DNA of 64,000 bases from Erwinia sp. ErVv1 (GCF_900068895.1 NZ_CDPK01000002.1:375519-439518); one strand, 5' to 3'. Shown: positions 49,649-59,631, counted from the stretch's first letter. The notes: a model not told the origin generated them from the sequence alone. A program made the numbers and translations.

Positions 49649-51241
49649 ATGAAAAAGTCGGTATTGAGAGCGGCCGTTGCTGCGCTGGCACTGGCCGCTG
49701 CCTCAGGCGCTGCGGCGAAAACGCTGGTCTATTGTTCAGAAGGGTCACCCGAAAACTTCAACCCCCAGCTTTACACCTCCGGCACCAGCGTGGATGCCAG
49801 CGCGGTGCCCATTTACAACCGACTGGTCGATTTTAAGCCGGGCACTACCGAGCTTATCCCCAGCCTGGCTGAGCGCTGGGACATCAGCCCGGATGGCAGG
49901 ATCTACACCTTTCACCTGCGCAAAGGGGTGAAGTTTCAGAGCAACAAAGCGTTCAGGCCCTCACGCGACTTTAACGCCGACGATGTGATCTTCTCGTTTA
50001 TGCGACAGAAAGATCCGCAAAACCCCTACCATAACGTCTCAAACGGCGTCTATTCCAACTTTGAAAGCCTGGAATTGGGTTCGCTGATCCAAAGTATTGA
50101 GAAAGTAGACGATAACACCGTGCGATTTACGCTGGCACATGCTGAATCCCCCTTTCTTGCCGATCTGGCGTGGTACTTTGCCTCGATGCTCTCGGCAGAA
50201 TACGCCGATGCGATGTTAAAGGCCGGCACGCCGGAGAAGGTGGACAGCGATCCGATCGGCACCGGACCTTTTGAGCTGGTGCAGTATCAGAAGGACTCAC
50301 GCATTCTTTTCCGGGCGTTTCCTGACTACTGGCAGGGCAGAGCAAAACTGGATCGGCTGATCTTCTCCATTACGCCGGATGCGTCGGTACGCTTCGCACG
50401 GCTGGAAAAAAATGAATGCCAGGTGATGCCGTTTCCTAATCCGGCAGATCTGAAACGCATCGGCGAAAACAAAGATATTACCCTGATGCAGAAGGCCGGG
50501 CTGAACACCGGGTTCCTGGCCTTTAACACCCGTAAACCGCCGCTGGACAATGTGAAGGTGCGTCAGGCGTTAACGATGGCGATAGATAAAACGGCGATTA
50601 TTCACGCGGTGTTTCAGGGAAGCGGCACCGTAGCGAAAAACCTGCTGCCACCCGGTGTCTGGAGTGCTGACCAGGACCTTAAGGATTATGATTACGATCC
50701 CGAAAAGGCCAAAGCGCTGCTGAAAGAGGCGGGCATCGCGCCCGGCACGGCGATCGATCTGTGGGCGATGCCCGTTCAGCGACCTTATAATCCTAATGCC
50801 CGCCGGATGGCGGAGATGATTCAGGCAGACTGGGCGAAAATTGGCATCAAAGCCAATATCGTCAGCTTTGAATGGGGTGAGTACCTTAAACGGGTGAAGG
50901 ATGGCGAGCATCAGGCCGCGCTGATGGGCTGGACGACGGCGACGGGCGATCCCGATAACTTCTTTGGCCCGCTGTTCAGCTGTACGTCGGCCAACGGCGG
51001 CTCTAACTCTTCAAAGTGGTGCTATAAGCCTTTCGATACGCTCATTAGCGAAGCCCGCGTGGAGCCCGATCATAACAAACGCATCGCGCTGTACCGTCAG
51101 GCCCAGCAGATTATGCACGATCAGGCCCCTGCGGTAATGATTGCTCATTCGACAATCTTTGAGCCGGTGCGCAAAGAGGTCAGCGGCTATCAGATTGACC
51201 CTTTCGGTAAGCATATCTTCTATGGTGTCGATATCAAATAA
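49649..51241 (+). CDS. Dipeptide ABC transporter substrate-binding protein, DppA-like, orphan
   Basis: This 530-residue family-5 periplasmic binding protein has signal peptide MKKSVLRAAVAALALAAASGAAA. The N-terminus YCSEGSPENFNPQLYTSGTSVDA and the ligand Asp region GWTTATGDPDNFF are close to DppA of Escherichia. DppA binds dipeptides and also helps haem uptake. No dppBCDF lies nearby. It is followed by LysR (convergent) and an M20 peptidase gene, which suggests a peptide-use locus. Confidence 0.9.
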   Translation: MKKSVLRAAVAALALAAASGAAAKTLVYCSEGSPENFNPQLYTSGTSVDASAVPIYNRLVDFKPGTTELIPSLAERWDISPDGRIYTFHLRKGVKFQSNKAFRPSRDFNADDVIFSFMRQKDPQNPYHNVSNGVYSNFESLELGSLIQSIEKVDDNTVRFTLAHAESPFLADLAWYFASMLSAEYADAMLKAGTPEKVDSDPIGTGPFELVQYQKDSRILFRAFPDYWQGRAKLDRLIFSITPDASVRFARLEKNECQVMPFPNPADLKRIGENKDITLMQKAGLNTGFLAFNTRKPPLDNVKVRQALTMAIDKTAIIHAVFQGSGTVAKNLLPPGVWSADQDLKDYDYDPEKAKALLKEAGIAPGTAIDLWAMPVQRPYNPNARRMAEMIQADWAKIGIKANIVSFEWGEYLKRVKDGEHQAALMGWTTATGDPDNFFGPLFSCTSANGGSNSSKWCYKPFDTLISEARVEPDHNKRIALYRQAQQIMHDQAPAVMIAHSTIFEPVRKEVSGYQIDPFGKHIFYGVDIK

Positions 51242-51254
51242 CGCTAAGGGGGAG

Positions 51255-52178
51255 TCAGTAACCGTACTCGCGACGCAGGCTCTGGCTCTCCTCGAGTAGC
51301 TGCTGGCTGACGAAAGCCAGAAACAGCTGAAGCGCCGCCGACCGCTGACGGCCCACCACCGTCTGAACCTGTAGGGTACGCTGGGTAAGCTGATCGATAC
51401 CCAGCGAGCGCAGGATCAGGCCCTGTTTACGCGCCTGAAAGAGCACGGTGAAGGGGCTGCAAATGGTCACCGCCAGCGGGTTTTGCTGCATAAAGCTGTA
51501 CAGCGTACCAAAGTTACCGCACACCATGACCGGTTCAATAAAGGTTCCGCTCATCTGGCAGCTGAGGTCGAACAGCTGTCGCACCGTTGAACCCCGATCC
51601 GGCAGGGCGACGGGAAAGGCAGAGAGGTCCGTCAGTCGGAAAGGACGCCCGGCGAGAGGGTGAGATGCCTGCATCACCATCAGCACCGGCGCAGGATAAG
51701 AGGCCACCACATCCACCCCTTTTTCGGGATGCAGGCTGAACTGAAAAGCGATGTCACATTCCCCCTGACGGAGCGTCTCAGCCACCTGACCAGCCGATCC
51801 AACCGTGAGGGTAAAGCTGACCGCCGGATTCTGCTGGCGAAAGCGTGAGCAGAGCGTCGGCAGCAGATCCCATGCCATCCCCTCGGTACAGGCCAGCCGC
51901 AGCGCGGTGCGGCGTACCGCTTTTAACCCCTTTATTTCCGCCAGCGCATGTTCCATATCCAGCAGGCTTCGCCGGACGTGGTTTTCAAAGATTTTCCCCG
52001 CATCGTTCAACACCATGCCTCTGGCATGCCTGTCAAAAAGCGGCGTGCCGATATCGGCTTCCAGCCGCTGGATCTGTCGGCTGATAGCCGAAACCGCAAC
52101 AAACAGCTGCTGGCTGGCGGCACTGAGCGAACCACAGCTGGCGACCGCCAGAAAATAACGAATTTCAGTGCTCTGCAT
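51255..52178 (-). CDS. LysR-family transcriptional regulator
   Basis: This 307-residue regulator has an N-terminal HTH (SLSAASQQLFVAVSAISRQIQRLEADIG near residues 17-44) and a C-terminal inducer domain. It is divergent from the M20 peptidase/MFS operon and convergent with the DppA-like gene. A T-N11-A palindrome lies in the divergent gap, so the peptidase operon is the likely target. Confidence 0.88.
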   Translation of the reverse strand: MQSTEIRYFLAVASCGSLSAASQQLFVAVSAISRQIQRLEADIGTPLFDRHARGMVLNDAGKIFENHVRRSLLDMEHALAEIKGLKAVRRTALRLACTEGMAWDLLPTLCSRFRQQNPAVSFTLTVGSAGQVAETLRQGECDIAFQFSLHPEKGVDVVASYPAPVLMVMQASHPLAGRPFRLTDLSAFPVALPDRGSTVRQLFDLSCQMSGTFIEPVMVCGNFGTLYSFMQQNPLAVTICSPFTVLFQARKQGLILRSLGIDQLTQRTLQVQTVVGRQRSAALQLFLAFVSQQLLEESQSLRREYGY

Positions 52179-52225
52179 GGTTGTGCCTCATTCAGGTGCA
52201 TGCCTGTTCACTGTGCAATTAACCT

Positions 52226-52240
52226 TTGCTTTTAGAGCAA
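52226..52240. promoter_or_regulatory. LysR-type T-N11-A box
   Basis: TTGCT-TTTAG-AGCAA is a perfect palindrome with T at 52227 and A at 52239 flanking 11 bases, the classical LysR-box geometry. It lies between the LysR gene and the peptidase operon. Confidence 0.6.
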
Positions 52241-52336
52241 GGCTTATTTGATATTTTGATAATTGTGGCAAAGCGGGATTTTAGCTTAGATGGAACGCAT
52301 AACAAAATAACTGATAAACACACAACGGACGATCGA

Positions 52337-53767
52337 ATGACAGGTGAACAGGCGGTAGCGCTGGCAACAGCATATTTTGACAGCGGGGAGTTTAAGCGGG
52401 TTCTGGCCCGTCGGGTGGCTATCCGTTCGGAGAGCCAGCAGAAGGGAAGCCGCGAGGCATTAGCGCGCTATCTGGATGAGGAGATCGCACCGGCGATGCG
52501 TGCAATGGGCTTTACTCTGCGCGGCCTGGATAATCCGCAGGCGGATGCGCCTCCCTTTCTGCTGGCGACGCGGATTGAGGATCCCGCGCTGCCAACGGTG
52601 CTTTGTTATGGTCACGGCGACGTGGTTTTTGGCGATGACGAAAACTGGCGTGAAGGACTTTCTCCCTGGCAGCTGACGGAAGAGGGCGATCGCTGGTACG
52701 GGCGCGGCAGCGCCGACAACAAAGGACAACACTCGGTCAATATCGCGGCGCTGGAGCAGATTTTCATCGCGCGTGGTAACCGGTTGAACTTCAACTGCAA
52801 GTTCCTGTTTGAGATGGGTGAGGAGATCTCCTCCCCGGGGCTGGCCCAGCTCTGTCGCGAACAGCGGGCGCTGCTTAGCGCCGATATCTTTCTTGCCTCT
52901 GACGGCCCGCGCGCAGATGCGCATCAGCCAACGCTGTTTCTCGGCTCGCGTGGAGCGGTTAACGTACGGCTAAGCATTGATGCGCGCGAACGTGATTATC
53001 ACTCCGGCAACTGGGGCGGGCTGTTAAGCAATCCCGGGGTCCAGCTGGCTAACGCGCTGGCCTCACTGGTCAGCCCGCACGGACAACTGCTGGTTAGCGC
53101 ACTGAAGCCGCCAGCCATTGGCGCGGACGTGCGGGCCATACTGAGCGAAATCGATCTGTACGAGAGCGAGGACGGGCCGCACATTGATGTGCAGTGGGGC
53201 GAACCCGGCCTGACGCCGGTTGAGCGCCTCTATGGCTGGAATACGTTTGAGGTGCTTTCGCTGATTGCTGGCAATCCGGCGCAGCCCATGAACGCCATAC
53301 CGGGGAGTGCGACAGCGGTTTGCCAGCTGCGTTTTGTGGTCGGCACCGACTGGGAAAATATTGCTCATCATCTTCGTACGCATCTGGATGCACAGGGGTT
53401 CCAGCAGGTTGACGTCGGGGTGCTCAGAGGGTCGCCCGCCACGCGCCTTAATCCGAAGGATCCGCTGGTAAGCTGGGCGCTGAACGTCATGCGCAACGCC
53501 AGCGGCAAAAAGCCCGTCCTGCTGCCAAATCTTGGTGGGTCACTGCCTAACGATGTGTTTGCCCATATCCTGGATCTGCCCACGCTATGGGTGCCGCACT
53601 CCTATCCAGCCTGCGGCCAGCATGCGGTCGATGAGCATATGCTGAAATCTATCGCCCGCGAAGGGTTGCAGATTATGACCCGGCTATTCTGGGAACTGGG
53701 CGAGCAGGGCGATGCGCTTATCGAACAGCACCGGCGCTTTCGTCAGCAGACGGGCGGTGCAGCATGA
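52337..53767 (+). CDS. M20-family peptidase/amidohydrolase
   Basis: This 476-residue protein of the M20 dipeptidase/ArgE-like group has zinc-site motifs CYGHGDVVFG, GRGSADNKGQHS and FEMGEEISSPGL. The C-terminal end carries a HAVDEHM metal-site region. Start ATG 52337 (MTGEQAVALA) follows the LysR box; earlier in-frame codons would cover it. It overlaps the next MFS gene by ATGA. It is inferred to cleave a peptide or N-acyl amino acid imported by the partner transporter. Confidence 0.88.
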   Translation: MTGEQAVALATAYFDSGEFKRVLARRVAIRSESQQKGSREALARYLDEEIAPAMRAMGFTLRGLDNPQADAPPFLLATRIEDPALPTVLCYGHGDVVFGDDENWREGLSPWQLTEEGDRWYGRGSADNKGQHSVNIAALEQIFIARGNRLNFNCKFLFEMGEEISSPGLAQLCREQRALLSADIFLASDGPRADAHQPTLFLGSRGAVNVRLSIDARERDYHSGNWGGLLSNPGVQLANALASLVSPHGQLLVSALKPPAIGADVRAILSEIDLYESEDGPHIDVQWGEPGLTPVERLYGWNTFEVLSLIAGNPAQPMNAIPGSATAVCQLRFVVGTDWENIAHHLRTHLDAQGFQQVDVGVLRGSPATRLNPKDPLVSWALNVMRNASGKKPVLLPNLGGSLPNDVFAHILDLPTLWVPHSYPACGQHAVDEHMLKSIAREGLQIMTRLFWELGEQGDALIEQHRRFRQQTGGAA

Positions 53768-55041
53768 GCACGCTAACGCAATCGCAGGAAGCCATTACTG
53801 CGCCTCCCAGCCTGTACAAAACGCTGTTCGCGACCTGCGTCGGCAATGCGCTGGAATGGTTTGATATTGCCGTTTACGGATTTTTCGCCAGCTATATCGC
53901 TCAGGCTTTCTTCCCGACGGAGGATCCCTCGGTCTCCCTGCTGCTCACCTTCGGCAGCTTTGGCGTCTCCTTTCTGATCCGCCCGTTGGGGGCCATTGTA
54001 CTGGGAACATGGGCTGACCGGGTGGGGCGCAAAAAGGCGCTGATGATGTCGATTTCGCTGATGATGCTCGGCGGAATAATCATCGTAGTGATGCCGTCGT
54101 ACGCCACAATCGGGCTGACGGCGCCGATCCTGATCCTGATTGCGCGGCTGATTCAGGGGTTTTCCGCCGGAGGCGAGTTTGGCAGCTCAACGGCTTTTCT
54201 GGTGGAGCATTTCCCACACCGGCGGGCATTTATTGCCAGCTGGCAGTTTGCTACCCAGGGTGCCAGTACGCTGCTGGCCTCCGCGTTCGGGCTGGGACTT
54301 ACGCACTGGCTGAGCGAACCGCAGATTCAGGCCTGGGGATGGCGTATCCCGTTTGCCTTTGGCCTGCTTATCGGCCCGGTGGGGCTCTATATCCGTCGAC
54401 ATCTGCATGAGCCTGACAGCTTTATCAAACAGGATAAAGCCGCCTCGCCGCTGCGCACGCTCGCGGGTCAGCAGAAAAGCCTGCTGCTGCTGGCCATAGG
54501 GTTGATGGTCATCTCCACCGCCATTAACTATATGCTTAACTATGTGCCTACCTATGCGACAAAAACGCTGCATCTTCCCGGTTCAGCGGCGTTCAGCGCG
54601 ACCCTGATGGCGGGCGTGATCCTGACGGTGGTCACCCCCCTGATGGGGCTGTGGGCTGAGAAAGTCGGGCGCAGACGGCTAATGTGGAGCGCGCTGCTGC
54701 TGCTCATTCTGACAATCTATCCGGGATTTTTGCTGGTCGTTAGCCATACTACGCCCGCGACGCTGCTGTTGCTGGTGGGTTGGATGGCGCTGCTGAAATC
54801 GGTCTATTTCTCTACCGTGCCCTCAATGATGGCCGACCTGTTCCCGGTCAGTACTCGCGCAAGCGGTATGGCCATCAGCTATAACGTGGCGGTCACCGTT
54901 TTTGGTGGATTTGCCCCGCTGATTTGCACGCTGTTGATTACCGCCACCGGCACGCGGCTAGCCCCGAGCTATTACCTGATGCTGCTGGCGTTAATCAGCG
55001 GCTGGGCGCTGTATAAAAGTCAGAGCCGCCTGAAAAACTAA
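53764..55041 (+). CDS. MFS transporter, metabolite:H+ symporter (ProP/KgtP-like)
   Basis: This 425-residue, 12-TM transporter has N-terminal TCVGNALEWFDIAVYGFFA, loop motif GTWADRVGRKKAL and RLIQGFSAGGEFGSSTAFLVE, diagnostic of the MHS family (KgtP, ProP, CitA). It is translationally coupled to the M20 peptidase gene and probably imports its substrate or a related organic acid. Confidence 0.9.
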   Translation: MSTLTQSQEAITAPPSLYKTLFATCVGNALEWFDIAVYGFFASYIAQAFFPTEDPSVSLLLTFGSFGVSFLIRPLGAIVLGTWADRVGRKKALMMSISLMMLGGIIIVVMPSYATIGLTAPILILIARLIQGFSAGGEFGSSTAFLVEHFPHRRAFIASWQFATQGASTLLASAFGLGLTHWLSEPQIQAWGWRIPFAFGLLIGPVGLYIRRHLHEPDSFIKQDKAASPLRTLAGQQKSLLLLAIGLMVISTAINYMLNYVPTYATKTLHLPGSAAFSATLMAGVILTVVTPLMGLWAEKVGRRRLMWSALLLLILTIYPGFLLVVSHTTPATLLLLVGWMALLKSVYFSTVPSMMADLFPVSTRASGMAISYNVAVTVFGGFAPLICTLLITATGTRLAPSYYLMLLALISGWALYKSQSRLKN

Positions 55042-55083
55042 GAGAAGAAGCGGGAGGAGAATCATGCCCGCAGAGGCGGGGAG

Positions 55084-55125
55084 TTGTCCGGCACAGGGTG
55101 GTGCGTAACACCCTGTGCCGGACAA
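55084..55125. terminator. Strong hairpin between convergent transporter genes
   Basis: TTGTCCGGCACAGGGTG pairs perfectly with CACCCTGTGCCGGACAA around an 8-base loop. There is no T run on either strand, but the position between convergent stops suggests a shared terminator. Confidence 0.65.
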
Positions 55126-55137
55126 AGGAGGAAAGGG

Positions 55138-56322
55138 TTAGCCGTTAATGCGCAGCTGCGGGTAGCGCTTCATGCTCCACGCGCACCACAGCAGCGACAG
55201 CAGGCCAATGCCGCCGCCCACATAGCCGATATTGACCATATCCAGATGCAGGCTGACCTGATTACCCAGCAGGGCACCCCCGCCAATGCCGAGGTTATAA
55301 ATCCCGGACATTAATGACATGGCCACATCGGTTGCATCCGGTGCCAGCGCCAGAACCCTGACCTGCACCGCCAGGCCGATAATCATCATCGACATACCCC
55401 AGATGATACACAGAATGGAGATTGCCACGCTGTGGGTCACGGCCAGATAAAGGCTCAGCATACAGGCCGACACCAGGAAGATGGCGCCCAGCAGGAACGT
55501 GGCCGGATATTTATTGCCCAGCGAGCTGAACAATATGCTGCCCAGGATACCCGCCGCACCGAATATCAGCAGCAGGAAGGTGGTGAAATTATCCCCCATT
55601 GAGGCGACGCCCTGAATAAACGGCTCAATATAGCTGTAGGCCGTATAATGCGCGGTCACCACTACGGCGATCAGCAAATAGAGTGCCACCAGCGCCGGAC
55701 GCTTAAATAGCATCGGCACGCTCTTAAGCGATCCGGTATGTTCGCTTGGCAGCTTCGGCAGCAGCTTAATCAGGCACAGCAGGGTGATCAGCGCAACAAT
55801 GCCGATGATCCCAAAGGTGATACGCCAGCCAAGATACTGACCAATCAGACGACCAATCGGCAGTCCGAGTACCATAGCCAGCGCTGTCCCTGTTGCCAGC
55901 ATGCTTAACGCCTGCGTCTTTTTCCCCGCCGGTGCCACGCGAATCGCCAGAGAGGCGGTAATTGACCAGAATATCGCGTGTGAGAAGGCGATTCCGATAC
56001 GCGATACCACCAGAATATTGAAGCTCCACGCAAAGGTAGAGAGAATATGGCTGGCAATGAACAGCGTGAAAATGCAGGTTAGCAGCAGGCGTCGTTCAAT
56101 TTGCCGGGTCAACAGCATCATTGGCAGCGACATCAGCGCCACCACCCAGGCGTAGATAGTCAGCATCAGCCCCACCTGCGCCGTCTTCATTGAGAAGCTG
56201 GTGGCGATATCGGACAGCAGGCCAACCGGAGCAAATTCGGTAGTATTAAAAATGAATGCAGCAATGGCTAACATAATGACGCGTAGCCATGCCGTTTTAC
56301 GTGAAACGGTAATTGATTGCAT
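55138..56322 (-). CDS. sotB: Sugar efflux transporter SotB
   Basis: This 394-residue, 12-TM MFS exporter is very close to Escherichia SotB (YdeA). Shared stretches include [52 protein letters not shown] and [15 protein letters not shown]. SotB exports arabinose and IPTG and limits sugar build-up. A 7-4-7 palindrome lies just upstream. Confidence 0.93.
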   Translation of the reverse strand: MQSITVSRKTAWLRVIMLAIAAFIFNTTEFAPVGLLSDIATSFSMKTAQVGLMLTIYAWVVALMSLPMMLLTRQIERRLLLTCIFTLFIASHILSTFAWSFNILVVSRIGIAFSHAIFWSITASLAIRVAPAGKKTQALSMLATGTALAMVLGLPIGRLIGQYLGWRITFGIIGIVALITLLCLIKLLPKLPSEHTGSLKSVPMLFKRPALVALYLLIAVVVTAHYTAYSYIEPFIQGVASMGDNFTTFLLLIFGAAGILGSILFSSLGNKYPATFLLGAIFLVSACMLSLYLAVTHSVAISILCIIWGMSMMIIGLAVQVRVLALAPDATDVAMSLMSGIYNLGIGGGALLGNQVSLHLDMVNIGYVGGGIGLLSLLWCAWSMKRYPQLRING

Positions 56323-56352
56323 TGAGGTAAACGACTTGTTGGTAGAAAGTTA

Positions 56353-56370
56353 ATTTCGTTGTGACGAAAT
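56353..56370. promoter_or_regulatory. Palindrome upstream of sotB
   Basis: ATTTCGT-TGTG-ACGAAAT has perfect 7-bp arms, 30 bp before the sotB start. Operator or leader hairpin; the regulator is unknown. I see no gene in the rest of 56371-56712. Confidence 0.45.
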
Positions 56371-56645
56371 CAAGAAAAAGAGCGCATATTGTGTTTTATT
56401 TATCTGTCAGATGACATCAAAATATTACCTTTTTTGTAAATCAGAATAACAACCCGGTGCCGGACAAGCTGACGCCCTCCGGAATTGTATTCCCTCCGTA
56501 ATGCCTTTAAATAGCGAATAAAACGCTGAGAACAGCAGGATAAAAGAGTATAGACAGGTTCTGGAATTCTACCAGCAGGATATTGGCGGAAGGGTGGCGA
56601 TAAGAAAGTGAGTATATTGCGGGGACGACGGGCATAAAGAGACGT

Positions 56646-56689
56646 CGGTTATCGCCCCCGCTGTCCGTTATTTAACGGGGCGATAACCG
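56646..56689. other. Nested hairpin downstream of the virK/ybjX gene
   Basis: CGGTTATCGCCCC and GGGGCGATAACCG are perfect 13-bp arms around an 18-base loop that contains a smaller palindrome, CCGTTA-TT-TAACGG, overlapping the right arm. It begins 24 bp past the gene's stop and may end its transcript, although no T run follows. Confidence 0.5.
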
Positions 56690-56712
56690 CGTTTATTGTG
56701 GCGTGGAGAGCC

Positions 56713-57648
56713 TTAGCAGAGCAGTCCGGCCTGGAGCCGATCGAGCAGGTCATAGCGGCGGCGATACTCGGCGCGCTTTTTACTGGCGATCTCGCTCTCT
56801 GGCTTGCGTTCCAGCCGTAACGGCAGGGCAAAGAGCAGGGGCGTCTCCGGCTCTGCGCCAATTGACTGCCAGAACTCGCTGTAGCTGGCCAGAAAAACGC
56901 CTCGCTTCTTACGCTGGTAGCGGGCGCTCTGATGGATATGCCCCTTATCGCTGACGGCCAGGATGCGTGTAATGCCGTTAGCAGTAAAAATCAGCTGCAG
57001 CGCCTCCAGCAGCAGACGTTTGGGAAACAGGCCGTAGCAGGATTTCGTCGCCTGCCTGATCAGCTCGTGGGGAATGTGGCTGTCTGCCCCCTGTAGGCCA
57101 CCGATAAACAGGGTTTTCTGCTGCGCGTAGTCAACCACCGAGAAGGTGATGCGGGCCAGCGCAGTCCCCTCACGCAGCAGTGACAGCGTGGCTTCTCCTT
57201 CCTTGTCAAACTTCACGCCGCCGCCGAGAGTAATGCTGTAAGCGTCACCCTCTTTACCGCTAAAGCTGCATATGAGGGTGCTGTCGCGCGTACTCAGTGC
57301 CTGGCGCAAGTCGGCATTTTGCAGCTGTTCAACCCAGGTGTAGTGCGCATTGATCGCCCTGAAGCGCTCAGCCGCTGAAAACTGTACGGCAAGATAGGGA
57401 CGATGAATTTTACCCGGCAGGCGATCCTGCACCTTCAGCAGCCCGGCAATCAGCGGATCGCTGGCGATACGATCGAGCCACTTCAGCGTCAGTACCGGGT
57501 GGAAGCAGGATCGCCATAAAAACTTCGCACGGAAAATGCCTTTATCCCAGGACTTGCCGGGCCGAAAACCGCCGGAAACAAGGGAAAAAAACAGGTCGCT
57601 GCCACGGTCAGGCCGTGCGGTTAACACAGTTAGCGGTTGATCGGTCAT
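56713..57648 (-). CDS. VirK/YbjX family protein (DUF535)
   Basis: This 311-residue protein belongs to the VirK/YbjX family. It has the C-terminal signature stretch ILAVSDKGHIHQSARYQRKKRGVFLASYSEFW and HIPHELIRQATKSCYGLFPKRLLLEAL. Family members have been linked to virulence-protein surface localisation in Shigella and to antimicrobial-peptide resistance in Salmonella, without a known biochemical activity. It stands alone with hairpins after it. Confidence 0.88.
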   Translation of the reverse strand: MTDQPLTVLTARPDRGSDLFFSLVSGGFRPGKSWDKGIFRAKFLWRSCFHPVLTLKWLDRIASDPLIAGLLKVQDRLPGKIHRPYLAVQFSAAERFRAINAHYTWVEQLQNADLRQALSTRDSTLICSFSGKEGDAYSITLGGGVKFDKEGEATLSLLREGTALARITFSVVDYAQQKTLFIGGLQGADSHIPHELIRQATKSCYGLFPKRLLLEALQLIFTANGITRILAVSDKGHIHQSARYQRKKRGVFLASYSEFWQSIGAEPETPLLFALPLRLERKPESEIASKKRAEYRRRYDLLDRLQAGLLC

Positions 57649-57918
57649 GATTTATTCGGGCTCACGAGTTGCTCTGTCTGACGAATGCCCGCATTCAACC
57701 ATGCGCGGCATTAACCGAACTTCAACAATAAAAAAACACTCGCCACTACGCGGGGTTTGTTGAGCGTAAGTTTACCCTTGCTGTTGTTTACACCCGCTTA
57801 CCAAATCTCCGGGGAGGTTTTTTGGCGCAAACCGGGTATTTCATGGCGCATTACGCTACCCTGGAAACTGGGGTCGCCGCGTGGGTTACCCTCTTTTCAA
57901 ACATAAGGATGTCATCTG

Positions 57919-58800
57919 ATGAATCAACGTCCCTCTGTTGCGGTATTGGGATTGGGCGCGATGGGCCACGCCTTCGCCGCTAATTTACTGAAAAATGGCT
58001 TTACCACCTCGGGCTGGAATCGCACCCGATCGCGTGGGGAGGATCTGCAAAGCGCCGGACTGCGGCTGGCAGACAGTCCACAGGAAGCCGTCAGGCAGGC
58101 CGACGTGGTCATCGTGATGCTGGCCGACGCCGATGCTACGGAAAGTGCGCTGGAACAGGCACAGCCAGCGCTCAGGCAGGGTGCAATAGTGGTGCAGATG
58201 GGCACTGTCGGCGTTGCGTGCACTGACAGGCTGATCGCAACCTTCGCTGAGCAGCGGCGGGATATCGTGTTTCTTGACGCGCCGGTATCCGGGACTAAAA
58301 CGCCGGCCGAAAATGCACAGATTGTGGTGCTGGCCAGCGGCGATCGTCAGCGCGCCGCCGCCATTGAACCCGTCTTCTCCGCCATCGCGAAAGGCACCAA
58401 ATGGCTGGGCGAGGCCGGCGCGGCATCCCGAATGAAGCTGGTGGTGAATGCCTGGCTTATCTCCATGGTGCAGGGGCTTTCTGAAAGTACCCAGATGGCG
58501 AAAGAGTTTGGTTTTAGCCCGGATGACTTCTGGTCGGTGCTGGACGGAGGGCCGCTGGCCGTACCTTACGTTAAGAGCAAACTGGAGATGATCAGGGAAG
58601 GCCGTTACGAACCCCAAATGCATCTCACCTGGGCGCTGAAGGATGTCAGGCTTGCACTTGCGGCTGCCGAAAAAAGCGCGCTGCCGGGGCTAAATATGAT
58701 CTCTGACGTCTGGCAGGAGGCGGTTGACGCAGGCTACGGTGAAAAAGATCTCTCGGTGGTTTATCAGTATCTCAGTGAGAAATCATCGCAAGGTTTATAA
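57919..58800 (+). CDS. NAD(P)-dependent 3-hydroxyacid dehydrogenase family protein
   Basis: This 293-residue protein has the Rossmann motif VAVLGLGAMGHAFAANLL, the substrate loop DAPVSGTKTPAENAQ and the catalytic Lys region GAASRMKLVVNAWL, the 3-hydroxyisobutyrate dehydrogenase/glyoxylate-reductase pattern. Cytoplasmic. An Rrf2 regulator gene follows 178 bp downstream on the same strand. The substrate is not assignable. Confidence 0.88.
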   Translation: MNQRPSVAVLGLGAMGHAFAANLLKNGFTTSGWNRTRSRGEDLQSAGLRLADSPQEAVRQADVVIVMLADADATESALEQAQPALRQGAIVVQMGTVGVACTDRLIATFAEQRRDIVFLDAPVSGTKTPAENAQIVVLASGDRQRAAAIEPVFSAIAKGTKWLGEAGAASRMKLVVNAWLISMVQGLSESTQMAKEFGFSPDDFWSVLDGGPLAVPYVKSKLEMIREGRYEPQMHLTWALKDVRLALAAAEKSALPGLNMISDVWQEAVDAGYGEKDLSVVYQYLSEKSSQGL

Positions 58801-58880
58801 CCGCTTGTTTTTCAGGGTGATAACGGGGAAAGCAGTAATCGCTAAGCGTGTGTCTTCTAAAATGCAACAATATTTGTTAT

Positions 58881-58900
58881 ATTAACAGCAGGTAGTTAAT
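58881..58900. promoter_or_regulatory. Inverted repeat upstream of the Rrf2 gene
   Basis: ATTAAC-N8-GTTAAT lies 78 bp before the start in an AT-rich promoter stretch. It could be a site for autoregulation. Confidence 0.4.
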
Positions 58901-58978
58901 TATAGTCGACTGATTTTTAATGCTTTTTATGACGAGCTGTCGATTTACCCAAAGGCAGCTGAAAGCAAGGATCTGAAC

Positions 58979-59461
58979 ATGCTTGATATTCGTTTTCCTA
59001 CGGCCTTACAAATGGTGCTCTGCGTGGCCCAGTCAGAGCGGGAAGGTAAACGCAGCACCAGCAAAATTCTGGCCATGGGGCTTGAGGCTAACCCGAGTTT
59101 CGTGCGCAAGATGATGGTGCCTCTAACCCGCGATGGCATTATCGTGTCGACGCTGGGTCGTTCAGGGACTATTCGCCTTGGTCGACCCGCAGAAGCGATT
59201 TCGCTCTGCGATATTTATACCTCGGTGCTGGAAGACAAACCCCTGCTGGCAGGACGACCTGAGGTATCGGCCCGCTGTCTGGTGAGTGCCAACGCCTGCT
59301 GGTTCTTTAAAGAACTGGCGCGCGAGGCTGAACAGGCCTCGCTTGACGTACTCGCCAAATGGACGGTTGCGGATGCATTAAAAGAGATCCATGCCCGCGA
59401 CAGCCGTCATCCTGAAGGCAGCTGCGAGTTGCAGAAAAACCCCGAAGATGTCGCTATCTGA
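58979..59461 (+). CDS. Rrf2-family transcriptional regulator
   Basis: This 160-residue Rrf2/IscR-type regulator has an N-terminal winged HTH (STSKILAMGLEANPSFVRKMMVPLTRDGII near residues 26-55) and a helical C-terminal part. It has cysteines in SLCDIY, ARCLVSANACW and GSCELQ. Their spacing does not match the C-x5-C-x5-C cluster site of IscR, so cluster or thiol sensing is uncertain. The length fits the YwnA-like group. Confidence 0.85.
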   Translation: MLDIRFPTALQMVLCVAQSEREGKRSTSKILAMGLEANPSFVRKMMVPLTRDGIIVSTLGRSGTIRLGRPAEAISLCDIYTSVLEDKPLLAGRPEVSARCLVSANACWFFKELAREAEQASLDVLAKWTVADALKEIHARDSRHPEGSCELQKNPEDVAI

Positions 59462-59475
59462 GGCCCGCTCCGCAA

Positions 59476-59497
59476 CCATCTCCATCTCCATCTCCAT
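59476..59497. repeat. CCATCT hexanucleotide repeat
   Basis: Three copies of CCATCT plus a partial fourth lie 15 bp after the Rrf2 gene stop. Probably a slippage tract in the 3' leader before the terminator. Confidence 0.7.
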
Positions 59498-59501
59498 TGC
59501 C

Positions 59502-59532
59502 AGGCCGCACTGCTAACGTTGTGCGGCCTTTG
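59502..59532 (+). terminator. Terminator of the Rrf2 gene
   Basis: AGGCCGCAC and GTGCGGCCT form a stem with a 10-base loop, followed by TTTG. Confidence 0.7.
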
Positions 59533-59631
59533 AGATATTAGCTGTCTGGCTGGTTAAACACAGTCAGTCTGTTCCCAACAGGTTTAGCTAACGCCCCTGA
59601 ACATCAGATCCTCATGCGCTACCGATCGCAT

